A stretch of 64,000 bases of DNA from Coralloluteibacterium thermophilum (GTDB taxonomy: Bacteria > Pseudomonadota > Gammaproteobacteria > Xanthomonadales > Xanthomonadaceae), in the NCBI RefSeq assembly GCF_042654365.1, contig NZ_JBHSGG010000029.1, positions 1-64,000 on the forward strand, given 5' to 3'. Made by a program: the position numbers and the translations under genes. Numbering within the stretch: position 1 is the stretch's first letter; the number at the start of each line of letters is the position of its first letter. Below are positions 7,959-15,528 of the stretch, in pieces. A model generated the notes under the pieces. The model had not been told where the DNA came from and did no database searches. It was given only the letters and a program-made list of their open reading frames with translations.

Positions 7959-10205
7959 ATGACCGATCTCGTCCGCCCCACCTTCCATGGCTTCGAGCAG
8001 ATCCCGCTGAGGGAGTACGCCGAGCGCGCCTACCTCGACTACTCGATGTACGTCGTGCTCGACCGCGCCCTGCCCTTCCTCGGCGACGGCCTCAAGCCGG
8101 TGCAGCGGCGGATCGTCTACGCGATGAGCGAGCTCGGTCTCAACGCGGCGGCCAAGCCGAAGAAGGCCGCGCGCACCGTGGGCGACGTGATCGGCAAGTA
8201 CCACCCGCACGGCGACTCGGCCTGCTACGAGGCCCTGGTGCTGATGGCGCAGCCCTTCTCGTTCCGGTATCCGCTGATCGAGGGCCAGGGCAACTTCGGC
8301 TCCTCGGACGACCCCAAGTCGTTCGCCGCCATGCGCTACACGGAAGCCAAGCTGACGCCGATCGCCGAGGTGCTGCTGGGCGAGCTGGCCCAGGGCACGG
8401 TCGACTGGTCGCCGAACTTCGACGGCACGCTGGAGGAGCCGTCCTGGCTGCCCGCGCGCCTGCCGCACCTCCTGCTCAACGGCACCACCGGCATCGCCGT
8501 GGGCATGGCCACGGACGTGCCGCCGCACCAGCTCAACGAGGTCGTCAGCGCCTGCATCCGCCTGCTCGACGAGCCCGACTGCACCGTGCGCGACCTGTGC
8601 GAGCACATCCAGGGGCCGGACTACCCGACCTCGGCCGAGATCATCACCCCGCGCGCCGACATCCTGCGCATGTACGAGACCGGCAACGGCTCGATCCGCG
8701 CACGGGCGGTCTACACCCGCGAGCAGGGCAACCTCGTCGTCACCGCGCTGCCGCACCAGGTCTCGCCGTCCAAGGTGATGGAGCAGATCGCCCAGCAGAT
8801 GCGCGCGAAGAAGCTGCCCTGGCTGGAGGACCTGCGCGACGAGTCCGACCACGAGAACCCCGTGCGCCTGGTGCTGGTGCCGCGCTCCAACCGTGTGGAC
8901 GCCGAGTCCCTGATGGGGCACCTGTTCGCCACCACCGACCTGGAGAAGAGCTTCCGGGTCAACCTCAACGTCATCGGCGTGGACGGGCGGCCGCAGGCGC
9001 GCGACCTCAAGGCGCTGCTGTCGGAATGGCTGGCCTTCCGCCTGGAGACGGTGACCCGGCGCCTGCGCCATCGCCTGGAACGGGTCGAGCGTCGCCTGCA
9101 CCTGCTGGCCGGCCTGCTGGTCGCCTACCTCAACCTCGACGAGGTCATCCGCATCATCCGCAGCGAGGACGAGCCCAGGCCCGTGCTGATGGCGCGCTTC
9201 GGCCTCGACGAGGTGCAGGCGGACTACATCCTCGAGACCAAGCTGCGCCAGCTCGCGCGCCTCGAGGAAATGAAGATCCGCGGCGAGGAGGACGAGCTGC
9301 GCAAGGAGCTCGAGAAGATCGTCGGCATCCTCGGCTCGAAGGCCAGGCTGCGCACGCTGGTCAAGAACGAGCTGCTGGCGGACGCGAAGAAGTTCGGCGA
9401 CACCCGCCGCTCGCCGCTGGTCGAGCGCGGCGCCGCGCAGGCGCTGGCCGAGACCGACCTGGTCGCGAGCGAGCCGGTGACCGTCGTGCTGTCGGAGAAG
9501 GGCTGGGTGCGCGCCGCCAAGGGGCACGAGATCGACCCCGCCTCGCTCGCCTACCGCGAGGGCGACGCACTGCGGGCGCATGCGCGCGGGCGCAGCAACC
9601 AGCAGGTCGCCTTCCTCGACGGCGGCGGCCGCGCCTACTCGACCCTGGCCCACACCCTGCCCTCGGCGCGCGGCAACGGCGAGCCGCTGACCGGCCGCTT
9701 CGCGCCGCCGGCCGGCGCCGCCTTCGTCGGCATGGCCTTCGGCGAGCCGGAGCTGCGCTACATCGTCGCGTCGAACCACGGCTACGGCTTCGTGACCCGT
9801 CTCGAGAACTTCCTGGGCCGCAACAAGGCGGGCAAGGCGCTCCTGACCGTCCCCGAGGGCGCCGTGGCGCTGCCGCCGGTGGCGGTCGCCGGCGAGGACG
9901 ACCTGGCGGTGGCGATCACCTCGGCCGGCCACCTGCTCGCCTTCCCGCTCGGGGAGCTGCCCGAGCTCGACCGCGGCAAGGGCAACAAGCTGATCCAGAT
10001 CCCGCCGGCGCGGCTGAAGTCCGGCGACGAATCGGTCACCGCCGTCGCCAGCGTCCGCCAGGGCGGCGAACTGACCCTCTACTGCGGCCAGCGCAAGCTG
10101 ACCCTGACCTGGAAGGACCTGCAGAGCTACCTGGGCAGCCGCGCCCAGCGGGGGCACCTGCTGCCGCGCGGCTTCCAGCGCGTGGACGCGGCGGTGGCCG
10201 GCTAA
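7959..10205 (+). CDS. parC: DNA topoisomerase IV subunit A
   Basis: A 748-residue type IIA topoisomerase breakage-reunion subunit. The N-terminus has YLDYSMYVVLDRALPFLGDG and KPVQRRIVYAMSELGL, diagnostic for ParC over GyrA. The catalytic Tyr is residue 127 (AMRYTEAKL). The quinolone-resistance region reads HPHGDSACYE with Ser87 and Glu91 (E. coli Ser80 and Glu84), i.e. the quinolone-susceptible residues. A beta-pinwheel C-terminal domain follows from about residue 490. The frame is open upstream to 7833, but the ATG at 7959 gives the family N-terminus and follows a TGGAG site and a good promoter. With ParE (not in this window) it decatenates daughter chromosomes. Confidence 0.95.
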   Translation: MTDLVRPTFHGFEQIPLREYAERAYLDYSMYVVLDRALPFLGDGLKPVQRRIVYAMSELGLNAAAKPKKAARTVGDVIGKYHPHGDSACYEALVLMAQPFSFRYPLIEGQGNFGSSDDPKSFAAMRYTEAKLTPIAEVLLGELAQGTVDWSPNFDGTLEEPSWLPARLPHLLLNGTTGIAVGMATDVPPHQLNEVVSACIRLLDEPDCTVRDLCEHIQGPDYPTSAEIITPRADILRMYETGNGSIRARAVYTREQGNLVVTALPHQVSPSKVMEQIAQQMRAKKLPWLEDLRDESDHENPVRLVLVPRSNRVDAESLMGHLFATTDLEKSFRVNLNVIGVDGRPQARDLKALLSEWLAFRLETVTRRLRHRLERVERRLHLLAGLLVAYLNLDEVIRIIRSEDEPRPVLMARFGLDEVQADYILETKLRQLARLEEMKIRGEEDELRKELEKIVGILGSKARLRTLVKNELLADAKKFGDTRRSPLVERGAAQALAETDLVASEPVTVVLSEKGWVRAAKGHEIDPASLAYREGDALRAHARGRSNQQVAFLDGGGRAYSTLAHTLPSARGNGEPLTGRFAPPAGAAFVGMAFGEPELRYIVASNHGYGFVTRLENFLGRNKAGKALLTVPEGAVALPPVAVAGEDDLAVAITSAGHLLAFPLGELPELDRGKGNKLIQIPPARLKSGDESVTAVASVRQGGELTLYCGQRKLTLTWKDLQSYLGSRAQRGHLLPRGFQRVDAAVAG

Positions 10206-10224
10206 CGCCGCGGGGACGTCGGGA

Positions 10225-10259
10225 CGGGAGCGGCTCGCGCCGCTCCCGCATCGGCCCGC
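10225..10259. repeat. Hairpin repeat, copy 1 (behind parC)
   Basis: A 10-bp perfect stem CGGGAGCGGC/GCCGCTCCCG with a 4-nt loop (10225-10248) is followed by CATCGGCCCGC. The last 19 nt (10241-10259) recur exactly at 12803-12821 behind the next gene, again as the right arm and tail of a hairpin. It lacks a T-tract but may end or stabilise the parC transcript. Confidence 0.6.
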
Positions 10260-10346
10260 GCCCCGGTTCCGTATCCGGCGCCGCCTCCGGGGCGCATCCG
10301 CTTCCCCGTCCGCATTCCCCGCTCCTCCCCGTCCCTGTGCGGCGGC

Positions 10347-10352
10347 TATAGT
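10347..10352 (+). promoter_or_regulatory. -10 box for the acylase gene
   Basis: TATAGT in the context GGCGGC-box-GGCGCC, about 65 nt before the ATG at 10417. It overlaps the GTG at 10351 that would give a longer reading frame, which argues against that start. No clear -35 is seen. Confidence 0.5.
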
Positions 10353-10416
10353 GGCGCCACCTCGCCGGACCGCAGGACGCGGCGATCCGGCGCAACCACC
10401 AGGGGACATCGAAGGC

Positions 10417-12768
10417 ATGCGCAAATGGCTGTCGCGGCTCGCGCCGATCGCGGGCCTGTTCATCGTGCTCGTGCTGGGCACCGGCTGGTGGGCGCTGCGC
10501 GGTAGCCTGCCGGTGCTGGACGGCGAGCGGGTCCTCCCCGGCCTCGCCGGCCCCGTGACGGTCGAGCGCGATGCGCTGGGCACGGTCACCATCACCGCGG
10601 GCAGCGAGCACGACGCCCTGCGCGCCCTGGGCTACGTGCACGCCCAGGAACGCTACTTCGAGATGGACCTGATGCGCCGCGCCGCCGCCGGCGAGCTCGC
10701 CGCGCTGTTCGGGCCGCGCGCGCTCGCGCACGACGAGGAGGTCCGGGTGCACCGCCTGCGCGCGCGCGTCCGCGAGGGCTTCGACGCCTTCGCCGGCGCC
10801 CAGCGCAGCCAGCTCGGCGCTTACCGCGAGGGCGTGAACGCGGGCCTGGCGGACCTCGCCGCGCGCCCCTGGCCCTACCTGCTGCTGCGCCGGGCGCCCT
10901 CGCCCTGGCTGCAGGAAGACACCGCCCTGGTCGGCTACGCCATGTTCTTCGACCTGCAGGACGCCACCAATGCGCGAGAGCTCGCGCTGTGGCGCCTGCG
11001 CGAGGCGGTCCCGCCGGCGCTGTACCGCCTGCTCGCGCCCGAGGGCAGCAGTTGGGACGCCCCGCTGATCGGCGAGGCGCGCGGCGACAGCGTCCTGCCC
11101 GGGCCGGACGAACTCGACCTGCGCAGCCTGCCGCACCTCGAAGCGCAGGGCGCCGCGCTGCCGGCCGAGGCGCCGGCGGTCGGCAGCAACAACTTCGCGG
11201 TGTCCGGCGCGCTCACCGCAGACGGCCGCGCCATCGTCGCCGACGACATGCACCTCGGGCTGCGCGCGCCGAACATCTGGTTCCGCGCGCGGCTGCGCTA
11301 CCCGGACCCGCGTGCGCCCGGAGGCGAGGTCGACGTCGGCGGCGTCACCCTCCCCGGCATTCCCGGCGTGATCGTCGGCAGCAACGGCCACGTCGCCTGG
11401 GGCTTCACCAACAGCTACGGCGACTGGGCCGACTGGGTCCTGCTGCCGGAGGACGCCGAGGTCGAGACCGTCGAGGAGACCATCGAGGTCGCAGGCGCCG
11501 AGGCCCGCACCCTGCAGGTCGAGCAGAGCGCCTACGGACCGGTGCTCGAACGCACCGACGACGGGCGCCGCCTCGCCCTGCACTGGCAGGCGCACGAACG
11601 CGGTGCCATCCGCCTCGCCCTGCTGGATGCCGCGCGCGCGCCCGACGCGGAGGCGCTGGCGGAACTGGCACCGGACATGGGTCTCCCGGCGCAGAACCTC
11701 GTCGCCGGCGACAGCGGCGGCCGCGTGCTGTGGACGCTCGCGGGGCCGCGACTGCCGCGCATGCTCGCCGGCCATCCGCTGCCGCGGACCGCGCCGCTCG
11801 ACCCGACGCAACCGCCGCCCGCCGCCGTCCTGCGCCCTGCGCACCCGGTGGTGCGGGACGATCGCATCTGGACCGCGAACGCGCGCGTGGTCGACGGCGA
11901 GCTGCTCGCCGTCGTCGGCGACGGCGGCTACGACCTCGGCGCGCGCCAGCGGCAGATCCACGACGCGCTGCTGGCGCAAGAGCGCTTCACCGAGGCGGAC
12001 CTGCTCGCGATCCAGCTCGACGACCGCGCCCTCTTCCTCGAACGCTGGTACCGGCTGCTGCGCGAGGTGGTCGCCGACGCGGAGGCCCCTGCGCTGCAGC
12101 GGCTCGAAGCCGCCAGCCGCGAATGGTCCGGCCGCGCCGACGTCGAGGCCACCAGCTACCGCCTCGCCCGCGGCTTCCGCGGCCAGGTCATGGACCGCGT
12201 CCTGGAGGGCCTGCTGGGGCCGGCGCGGGCGGCGCTGGGCGCCGACTTCCGGCTGCCTCGGCCCTCGCAGTTCGAGGCGACGCTGTGGCCGCTGGTGAGC
12301 GAGCGGCCCGCGCACCTGCTGCCCCCGGGATTCGACAGCTGGGAGGCGCTGCTGGCCGACGCCGCCGACGCGCTGGCGACCGAACTCGGACAGGACGGCG
12401 GCGACCTCGCCGCGCGCACCTGGGGCGAGCGCAACACCGCGTCCATCTGCCATCCGCTGGCGCCGGCGCTGCCCGGGCCGTTCCGGGACCGGCTGTGCAT
12501 GCCGCGCGAGCCGCTGCCGGGCGACGCGCACATGCCGCGCGTGCAGGGCCCGGCCTTCGGCGCGTCCCAGCGCATGGTGGTCGCGCCCGGGCACGAGGCC
12601 GACGGCATCCTGCACATGCCGGGCGGCCAGAGCGGCCATCCGCTCTCGCCCTTCTGGAGCGCCGGCCACGCCGACTGGGCCGCCGGCCGCCCGACGCCCT
12701 TCCTGCCCGGCGCACCGGAACACACGCTGCGCCTGGCGCCCGTGGCGCGGCCCGGGGCGCCGCGGTAG
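10417..12768 (+). CDS. Penicillin acylase-family N-terminal nucleophile amidase
   Basis: A 783-residue precursor of the PvdQ/aculeacin-acylase type. It has an N-terminal membrane or signal segment (LAPIAGLFIVLVLGTGWWAL), an alpha chain with LGYVHAQERYFEMDLMRR, then a spacer. Gly256-Ser257 in VGSNNFAVSG is the expected autocleavage point, with Ser257 as the new N-terminal nucleophile of the beta chain. Other family segments present are NGHVAWGFTNSYGDWAD and QNLVAGDSGG. Such enzymes hydrolyse amide-linked acyl chains (beta-lactams, acyl-homoserine lactones, cyclic lipopeptides) in the periplasm. Substrate cannot be told from sequence. The start is supported by AGGGGA and a -10 box upstream; it is flanked on both sides by the same hairpin repeat. 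Confidence 0.88.
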   Translation: MRKWLSRLAPIAGLFIVLVLGTGWWALRGSLPVLDGERVLPGLAGPVTVERDALGTVTITAGSEHDALRALGYVHAQERYFEMDLMRRAAAGELAALFGPRALAHDEEVRVHRLRARVREGFDAFAGAQRSQLGAYREGVNAGLADLAARPWPYLLLRRAPSPWLQEDTALVGYAMFFDLQDATNARELALWRLREAVPPALYRLLAPEGSSWDAPLIGEARGDSVLPGPDELDLRSLPHLEAQGAALPAEAPAVGSNNFAVSGALTADGRAIVADDMHLGLRAPNIWFRARLRYPDPRAPGGEVDVGGVTLPGIPGVIVGSNGHVAWGFTNSYGDWADWVLLPEDAEVETVEETIEVAGAEARTLQVEQSAYGPVLERTDDGRRLALHWQAHERGAIRLALLDAARAPDAEALAELAPDMGLPAQNLVAGDSGGRVLWTLAGPRLPRMLAGHPLPRTAPLDPTQPPPAAVLRPAHPVVRDDRIWTANARVVDGELLAVVGDGGYDLGARQRQIHDALLAQERFTEADLLAIQLDDRALFLERWYRLLREVVADAEAPALQRLEAASREWSGRADVEATSYRLARGFRGQVMDRVLEGLLGPARAALGADFRLPRPSQFEATLWPLVSERPAHLLPPGFDSWEALLADAADALATELGQDGGDLAARTWGERNTASICHPLAPALPGPFRDRLCMPREPLPGDAHMPRVQGPAFGASQRMVVAPGHEADGILHMPGGQSGHPLSPFWSAGHADWAAGRPTPFLPGAPEHTLRLAPVARPGAPR

Positions 12769-12788
12769 GCGCCACGACGGGCCGACGC

Positions 12789-12821
12789 GCGGGAGCGCCG
12801 CACGCTCCCGCATCGGCCCGC
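12789..12821. repeat. Hairpin repeat, copy 2 (behind acylase gene)
   Basis: Stem GCGGGAGCG/CGCTCCCGC (12789-12797 and 12803-12811) with loop CCGCA, followed by ATCGGCCCGC. The right arm plus tail (12803-12821) is identical to 10241-10259. It lies 20 nt behind the acylase stop. Probably a REP-like or transcript-end element; no T-tract. Confidence 0.6.
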
Positions 12822-12919
12822 CCGTTCCTACCCCGCCTTGCCAGCCGGCGAAGCCCGTCCCACAATGCGCACCGCGACCCGGCCCGACCGCGTCGCACGC
12901 GGCCAGCGCGCCGCAGGCG

Positions 12920-12939
12920 GATCGTTTAGGGGAACGATC
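12920..12939. promoter_or_regulatory. Inverted repeat upstream of the small unknown gene
   Basis: GATCGTT-N6-AACGATC, a perfect 7-bp inverted repeat of lower GC content than its surroundings, 38 nt before the gene at 12978. It could be an operator or a short RNA hairpin. TCGACGTTCGAC just downstream is a further short repeat. Function unknown. Confidence 0.4.
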
Positions 12940-12977
12940 TCTTTCGACGTTCGACATCTTCCGATGGCGAGGGCGAG

Positions 12978-13412
12978 ATGAGTCTGCTCCTGAACACCCT
13001 GACCTTCCTCCGTGCACGCGAACTCGGCCGCCAGGCGCGCGCGATCCGGGCCTCGATCGACACGCTGCCGCAGGCCGCACGCAGCGAGGCCGCAGCCCTC
13101 GCGATCCGCGAGATGCAGCGCGCGGGCCAGTTGCAGGTGCCGCACTTCCACGGTGCCAGCGACGTGCAGCCCTACCAGCCCTGGACGGACGTCGCCGCGC
13201 AGGCCACCGGCAAGGCCCAGGCCGGCGCCGTGCAGTTGCGGGTCCGCGGCATCGCGCAGTGGCTCACCGTCGTCTACTACGAGACGCGCGGCAGCGCCCA
13301 GCCGCGGCTGGCCGCCCTGCACCGCGAGGTCCTGGGCATGCTGGGAGAGCTGCGCGGCAGCTACGCCGCGCATGCCGCCCGCGACACGCTGCTGGAAGCC
13401 TCGGCCGCCTAG
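12978..13412 (+). CDS. Uncharacterised small protein
   Basis: A 144-residue protein I do not recognise. It is mostly helical: an N-terminal Arg/Ala-rich amphipathic half (RARELGRQARAIRASIDTL), a central segment with HFHGASDVQPYQPW, then a short strand-like core (AVQLRVRGIAQWLTVVYYETRG) and a C-terminal helix. No signal peptide or membrane segment is visible, so it is probably cytoplasmic. GAGGGCGAG precedes the ATG. Its TAG stop interlocks with the stop of convergent dapE in the single CTAG at 13409-13412. Base composition matches its neighbours. A conserved family protein is likely; no function is proposed. Confidence 0.7.
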   Translation: MSLLLNTLTFLRARELGRQARAIRASIDTLPQAARSEAAALAIREMQRAGQLQVPHFHGASDVQPYQPWTDVAAQATGKAQAGAVQLRVRGIAQWLTVVYYETRGSAQPRLAALHREVLGMLGELRGSYAAHAARDTLLEASAA

Positions 13413-14581
13413 CGGGACACGCCGGTCGCCGGGCGGGCCTCCCGCCCGCCCAGGCCCAGCAGCCGCTCGGCGACGCCGCGGTAGAGCCGCGGCAGGCACT
13501 CCAGCTCGTCGAGGGCGATGTGCTCGTCGATCTTGTGGATGCTGCCGTTGCGGGGGCCCAGCTCCACCACCTCGGCCCCGAGCGGCGCGACGAAGCGGCC
13601 GTCGGAGGTTCCGCCACCGGTGTTCTCGTCCGGCGCGATTCCGCACTCGGCCTGCACGGCATCGCGCACAGCGGCGCGCAGTGCGCCCTCCGGCGTGTGG
13701 AAGGGCTCGCCCGAGCGGTGCCAGTGGACCTCGCGTCGCAGGCCGTGGCGGTCGAACACGCTCTCGATCTCCGCGATCAGCGCATCGCTCGTCCACGACG
13801 GCGCGTAGCGCAGGTTGAACTGCACCCGGGCGCTGCCGGGAATGACGTTGCTCGCGCCGGTGCCGCCTTCGATGTTGGCGATCTGCAGGCTGGTCGGCGG
13901 GAAATCGGGATACGGCTGCGGGTCCCACGCGCGCGCGGCGAGTTCCTGGAGGGCCGGCAGCATGCGGTGGATCGGGTTGTCCGCCAGTTCCGGATAGGCG
14001 ACGTGCCCCTGCACGCCATGCACGACGACGGTGGCGGTGAGGGAGCCGCGGCGGCCGATGCGCACGACGTCGCCGAGGCGGTCCTTCGAGGACGGCTCGC
14101 CGACCAGGCACCAGTCGATGCGCTCGCCGCGCTCCGCGAAGCGTGCCGCGACCTGGCGTACGCCGTCGATGGCATCGCCCTCCTCGTCCGAAGTGAGCAG
14201 CAGCGCGAGCGTGCCCGGATGGTCGGGATGCGCCGCCACCAGCTGCTCCAGCGCGATCACGAAGGCGGCGACGCTCCCCTTCATGTCGGCCGCGCCGCGG
14301 CCGTGGAGCGCGCCGTCGCGGATCTCGGGGACGAAGGGCGGGCTGCGCCAGTCCGCCTCCGGGCCCGGCGGCACCACGTCGGTATGGCCGAGGAAGACCA
14401 GCACAGGGCCACCCTCGCCGTGCGTCGCCCACAGGTTCCGCACCTCGCCCGCGTCCAGCCGCTCGATGCGGAAGCCGCAGGCGGCGAGCCGCTCCGCGAT
14501 CGCGTCCTGGCAGCCGGCGTCCTCGGGCGTCACCGAGGCACGGGCGATGAGGCTGCGGGCGAGGTCGAGGACGTCGGACAT
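13409..14581 (-). CDS. dapE: Succinyl-diaminopimelate desuccinylase
   Basis: A 390-residue M20-family metallohydrolase. It removes succinate from N-succinyl-LL-2,6-diaminopimelate, giving LL-DAP for lysine and peptidoglycan. Zinc-site segments are present in order: FLGHTDVVPPG, GRGAADMKGSVAAF, the DEEGDAIDG catalytic acid, and GGGTSDGRF near the end. The ATG at 14581 (MSDVLDLARSLI) is chosen over the longer frame to 14632 because it matches the family start. It is the last member of a minus-strand cluster map-glnD-dapD-Spx-like-(EF-hand)-dapE. The dapE neighbourhood with an ArsC-like gene also occurs in E. coli (yffB-dapE). Confidence 0.96.
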   Translation of the reverse strand: MSDVLDLARSLIARASVTPEDAGCQDAIAERLAACGFRIERLDAGEVRNLWATHGEGGPVLVFLGHTDVVPPGPEADWRSPPFVPEIRDGALHGRGAADMKGSVAAFVIALEQLVAAHPDHPGTLALLLTSDEEGDAIDGVRQVAARFAERGERIDWCLVGEPSSKDRLGDVVRIGRRGSLTATVVVHGVQGHVAYPELADNPIHRMLPALQELAARAWDPQPYPDFPPTSLQIANIEGGTGASNVIPGSARVQFNLRYAPSWTSDALIAEIESVFDRHGLRREVHWHRSGEPFHTPEGALRAAVRDAVQAECGIAPDENTGGGTSDGRFVAPLGAEVVELGPRNGSIHKIDEHIALDELECLPRLYRGVAERLLGLGGREARPATGVSR

Positions 14582-14710
14582 GGTCGGGCGCTGCGTGGAT
14601 GCGGGCGCGCATGCTACCGCGCCTTCCACCACAGGGCCCGACGGACGCCGGATGCGACGATGCCGCGCCCTTGCGGACGCGGCATCGCCGCGGGTGGACG
14701 AGGCGGGCGC

Positions 14711-14992
14711 TCAGAACTCGTCGTCGGCGGCCTGCTCCTGCGCACGCAGGTAGGCGTCGAACTCGATCTCGGAGATCTGCCCGTCGCCGTCCGTGTCGTA
14801 GGTCATGAAATCGCGCGCGAGCGCGCTGTCGGTGCCCACCTCGCGCATCGACAGCATGCCGTCGTTGTTGACGTCCATCTCCTCGAACTGGAGCTGCGCG
14901 GCCTGCATGCTGCTCGGCAGTTCCTGCTGCTGCGCCAGCGCCGGCGCGGACACGAACGCGAGCGCCAGACCCGCGGAAAGAAGCTGCTTCAT
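14711..14992 (-). CDS. Small exported EF-hand protein
   Basis: A 93-residue protein with a cleavable signal peptide (MKQLLSAGLALAFVSAPALAQ) and two calcium-binding loops. The first is DVNNDGMLSMRE, the second DTDGDGQISEIE. Both have acidic residues at positions 1, 3/5 and 12. The start at 14992 is preferred over 15028 because it begins the signal peptide and follows GGAGAA. It probably binds Ca2+ in the periplasm. It sits between the Spx-like gene and dapE, with a G-rich repeat array upstream, and so interrupts a conserved lysine cluster. No partner can be named. Confidence 0.85.
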   Translation of the reverse strand: MKQLLSAGLALAFVSAPALAQQQELPSSMQAAQLQFEEMDVNNDGMLSMREVGTDSALARDFMTYDTDGDGQISEIEFDAYLRAQEQAADDEF

Positions 14993-15066
14993 GGCGGTTC
15001 TCCGGATGGGGTACGCCGACTGCAGCACGGGACGGGTCAGGACGGTGTCGAGGTTGGGCCTGCTTT

Positions 15067-15164
15067 GGGGCTTGGGGCTTGGGGCTTGGGGCCTGGGGCC
15101 TGGGTTCGGACCAACGACCTGATCCGCCCTGTGCCCCGCGCCCTGAGCCCTACCCCTTCCCCCC
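15067..15164. repeat. Heptad repeat element A (G-array/C-array)
   Basis: On the plus strand, five GGGG tracts and a final GGG lie exactly 7 nt apart (15067, 15074, 15081, 15088, 15095, 15102) with CTT or CCT between them. After a spacer of about 22 nt, C-tracts again occur every 7 nt (15127, 15134, 15141, 15148, 15155), running across the stop of the Spx-like gene. Read in the direction of that gene, the order is G-array, spacer, C-array. The GGGGCTT repeats can form a four-layer G-quadruplex. The same architecture occurs at 44824-44948 and 50543-50736. Confidence 0.75.
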
Positions 15165-15515
15165 GCCGAACCTCTCCTTGTACGCCTTGTCGCTGAAGCC
15201 CACGCTCACCGCGCCGTCGGCGGTGACGGTGACGGGGCGTCGCACCAGGGTCGGGTGCTCGCGGATCAGCAGGGTCCACTCCGGATCGCTGGCGGCGGCC
15301 TTGCGCGCCTCGGGGAGGTTGCGCCAGGTCGGGCTGCTGCGGTTGACCAGCTTTTCCCAGCCGCCGAGCTGGTGCGCCCAGGTCTTGAGCAGGTCCGGCG
15401 CCGGCCGCTCCGCGCGGTAGTCGACGAAGGTGTGCGGGATGTCGAACCGCTTCAGCCAGTTCCGCGCCTTGCGGCAGGTGTCGCAGTTGTCGAGGCCGTA
15501 GAGCGTGGTGGTCAT
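15150..15515 (-). CDS. Spx/ArsC-like thioredoxin-fold protein
   Basis: A 121-residue ArsC/Spx-family protein. The N-terminal TLYGLDNCDTCRKA carries C-D-T-C at the position of the catalytic cysteine, followed by the RNWLKRFDIPHTFVDYRAE strand-helix of this fold. The later VRRPV segment corresponds to the conserved R-P region. It resembles E. coli YffB, whose gene also adjoins dapE. Real arsenate reduction is doubtful; a glutathione- or thiol-linked role is more likely but unproven. It follows dapD by 13 nt, so is probably co-transcribed. The last codons (GGGKG) run into a heptad repeat array. Confidence 0.8.
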   Translation of the reverse strand: MTTTLYGLDNCDTCRKARNWLKRFDIPHTFVDYRAERPAPDLLKTWAHQLGGWEKLVNRSSPTWRNLPEARKAAASDPEWTLLIREHPTLVRRPVTVTADGAVSVGFSDKAYKERFGGGKG

Positions 15516-15528
15516 GGGCGTCTCCCGC

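Noticed and set aside
10351..10416. GTG start at 10351 for the acylase
   Set aside because: It falls inside the TATAGT -10 box and adds residues without signal-peptide character. The ATG at 10417 follows AGGGGA and starts a proper membrane/signal segment.
15150..15515. True arsenate reductase
   Set aside because: The sequence is of the Spx/YffB side of the ArsC family, lies in the dap cluster and has no ars genes nearby.
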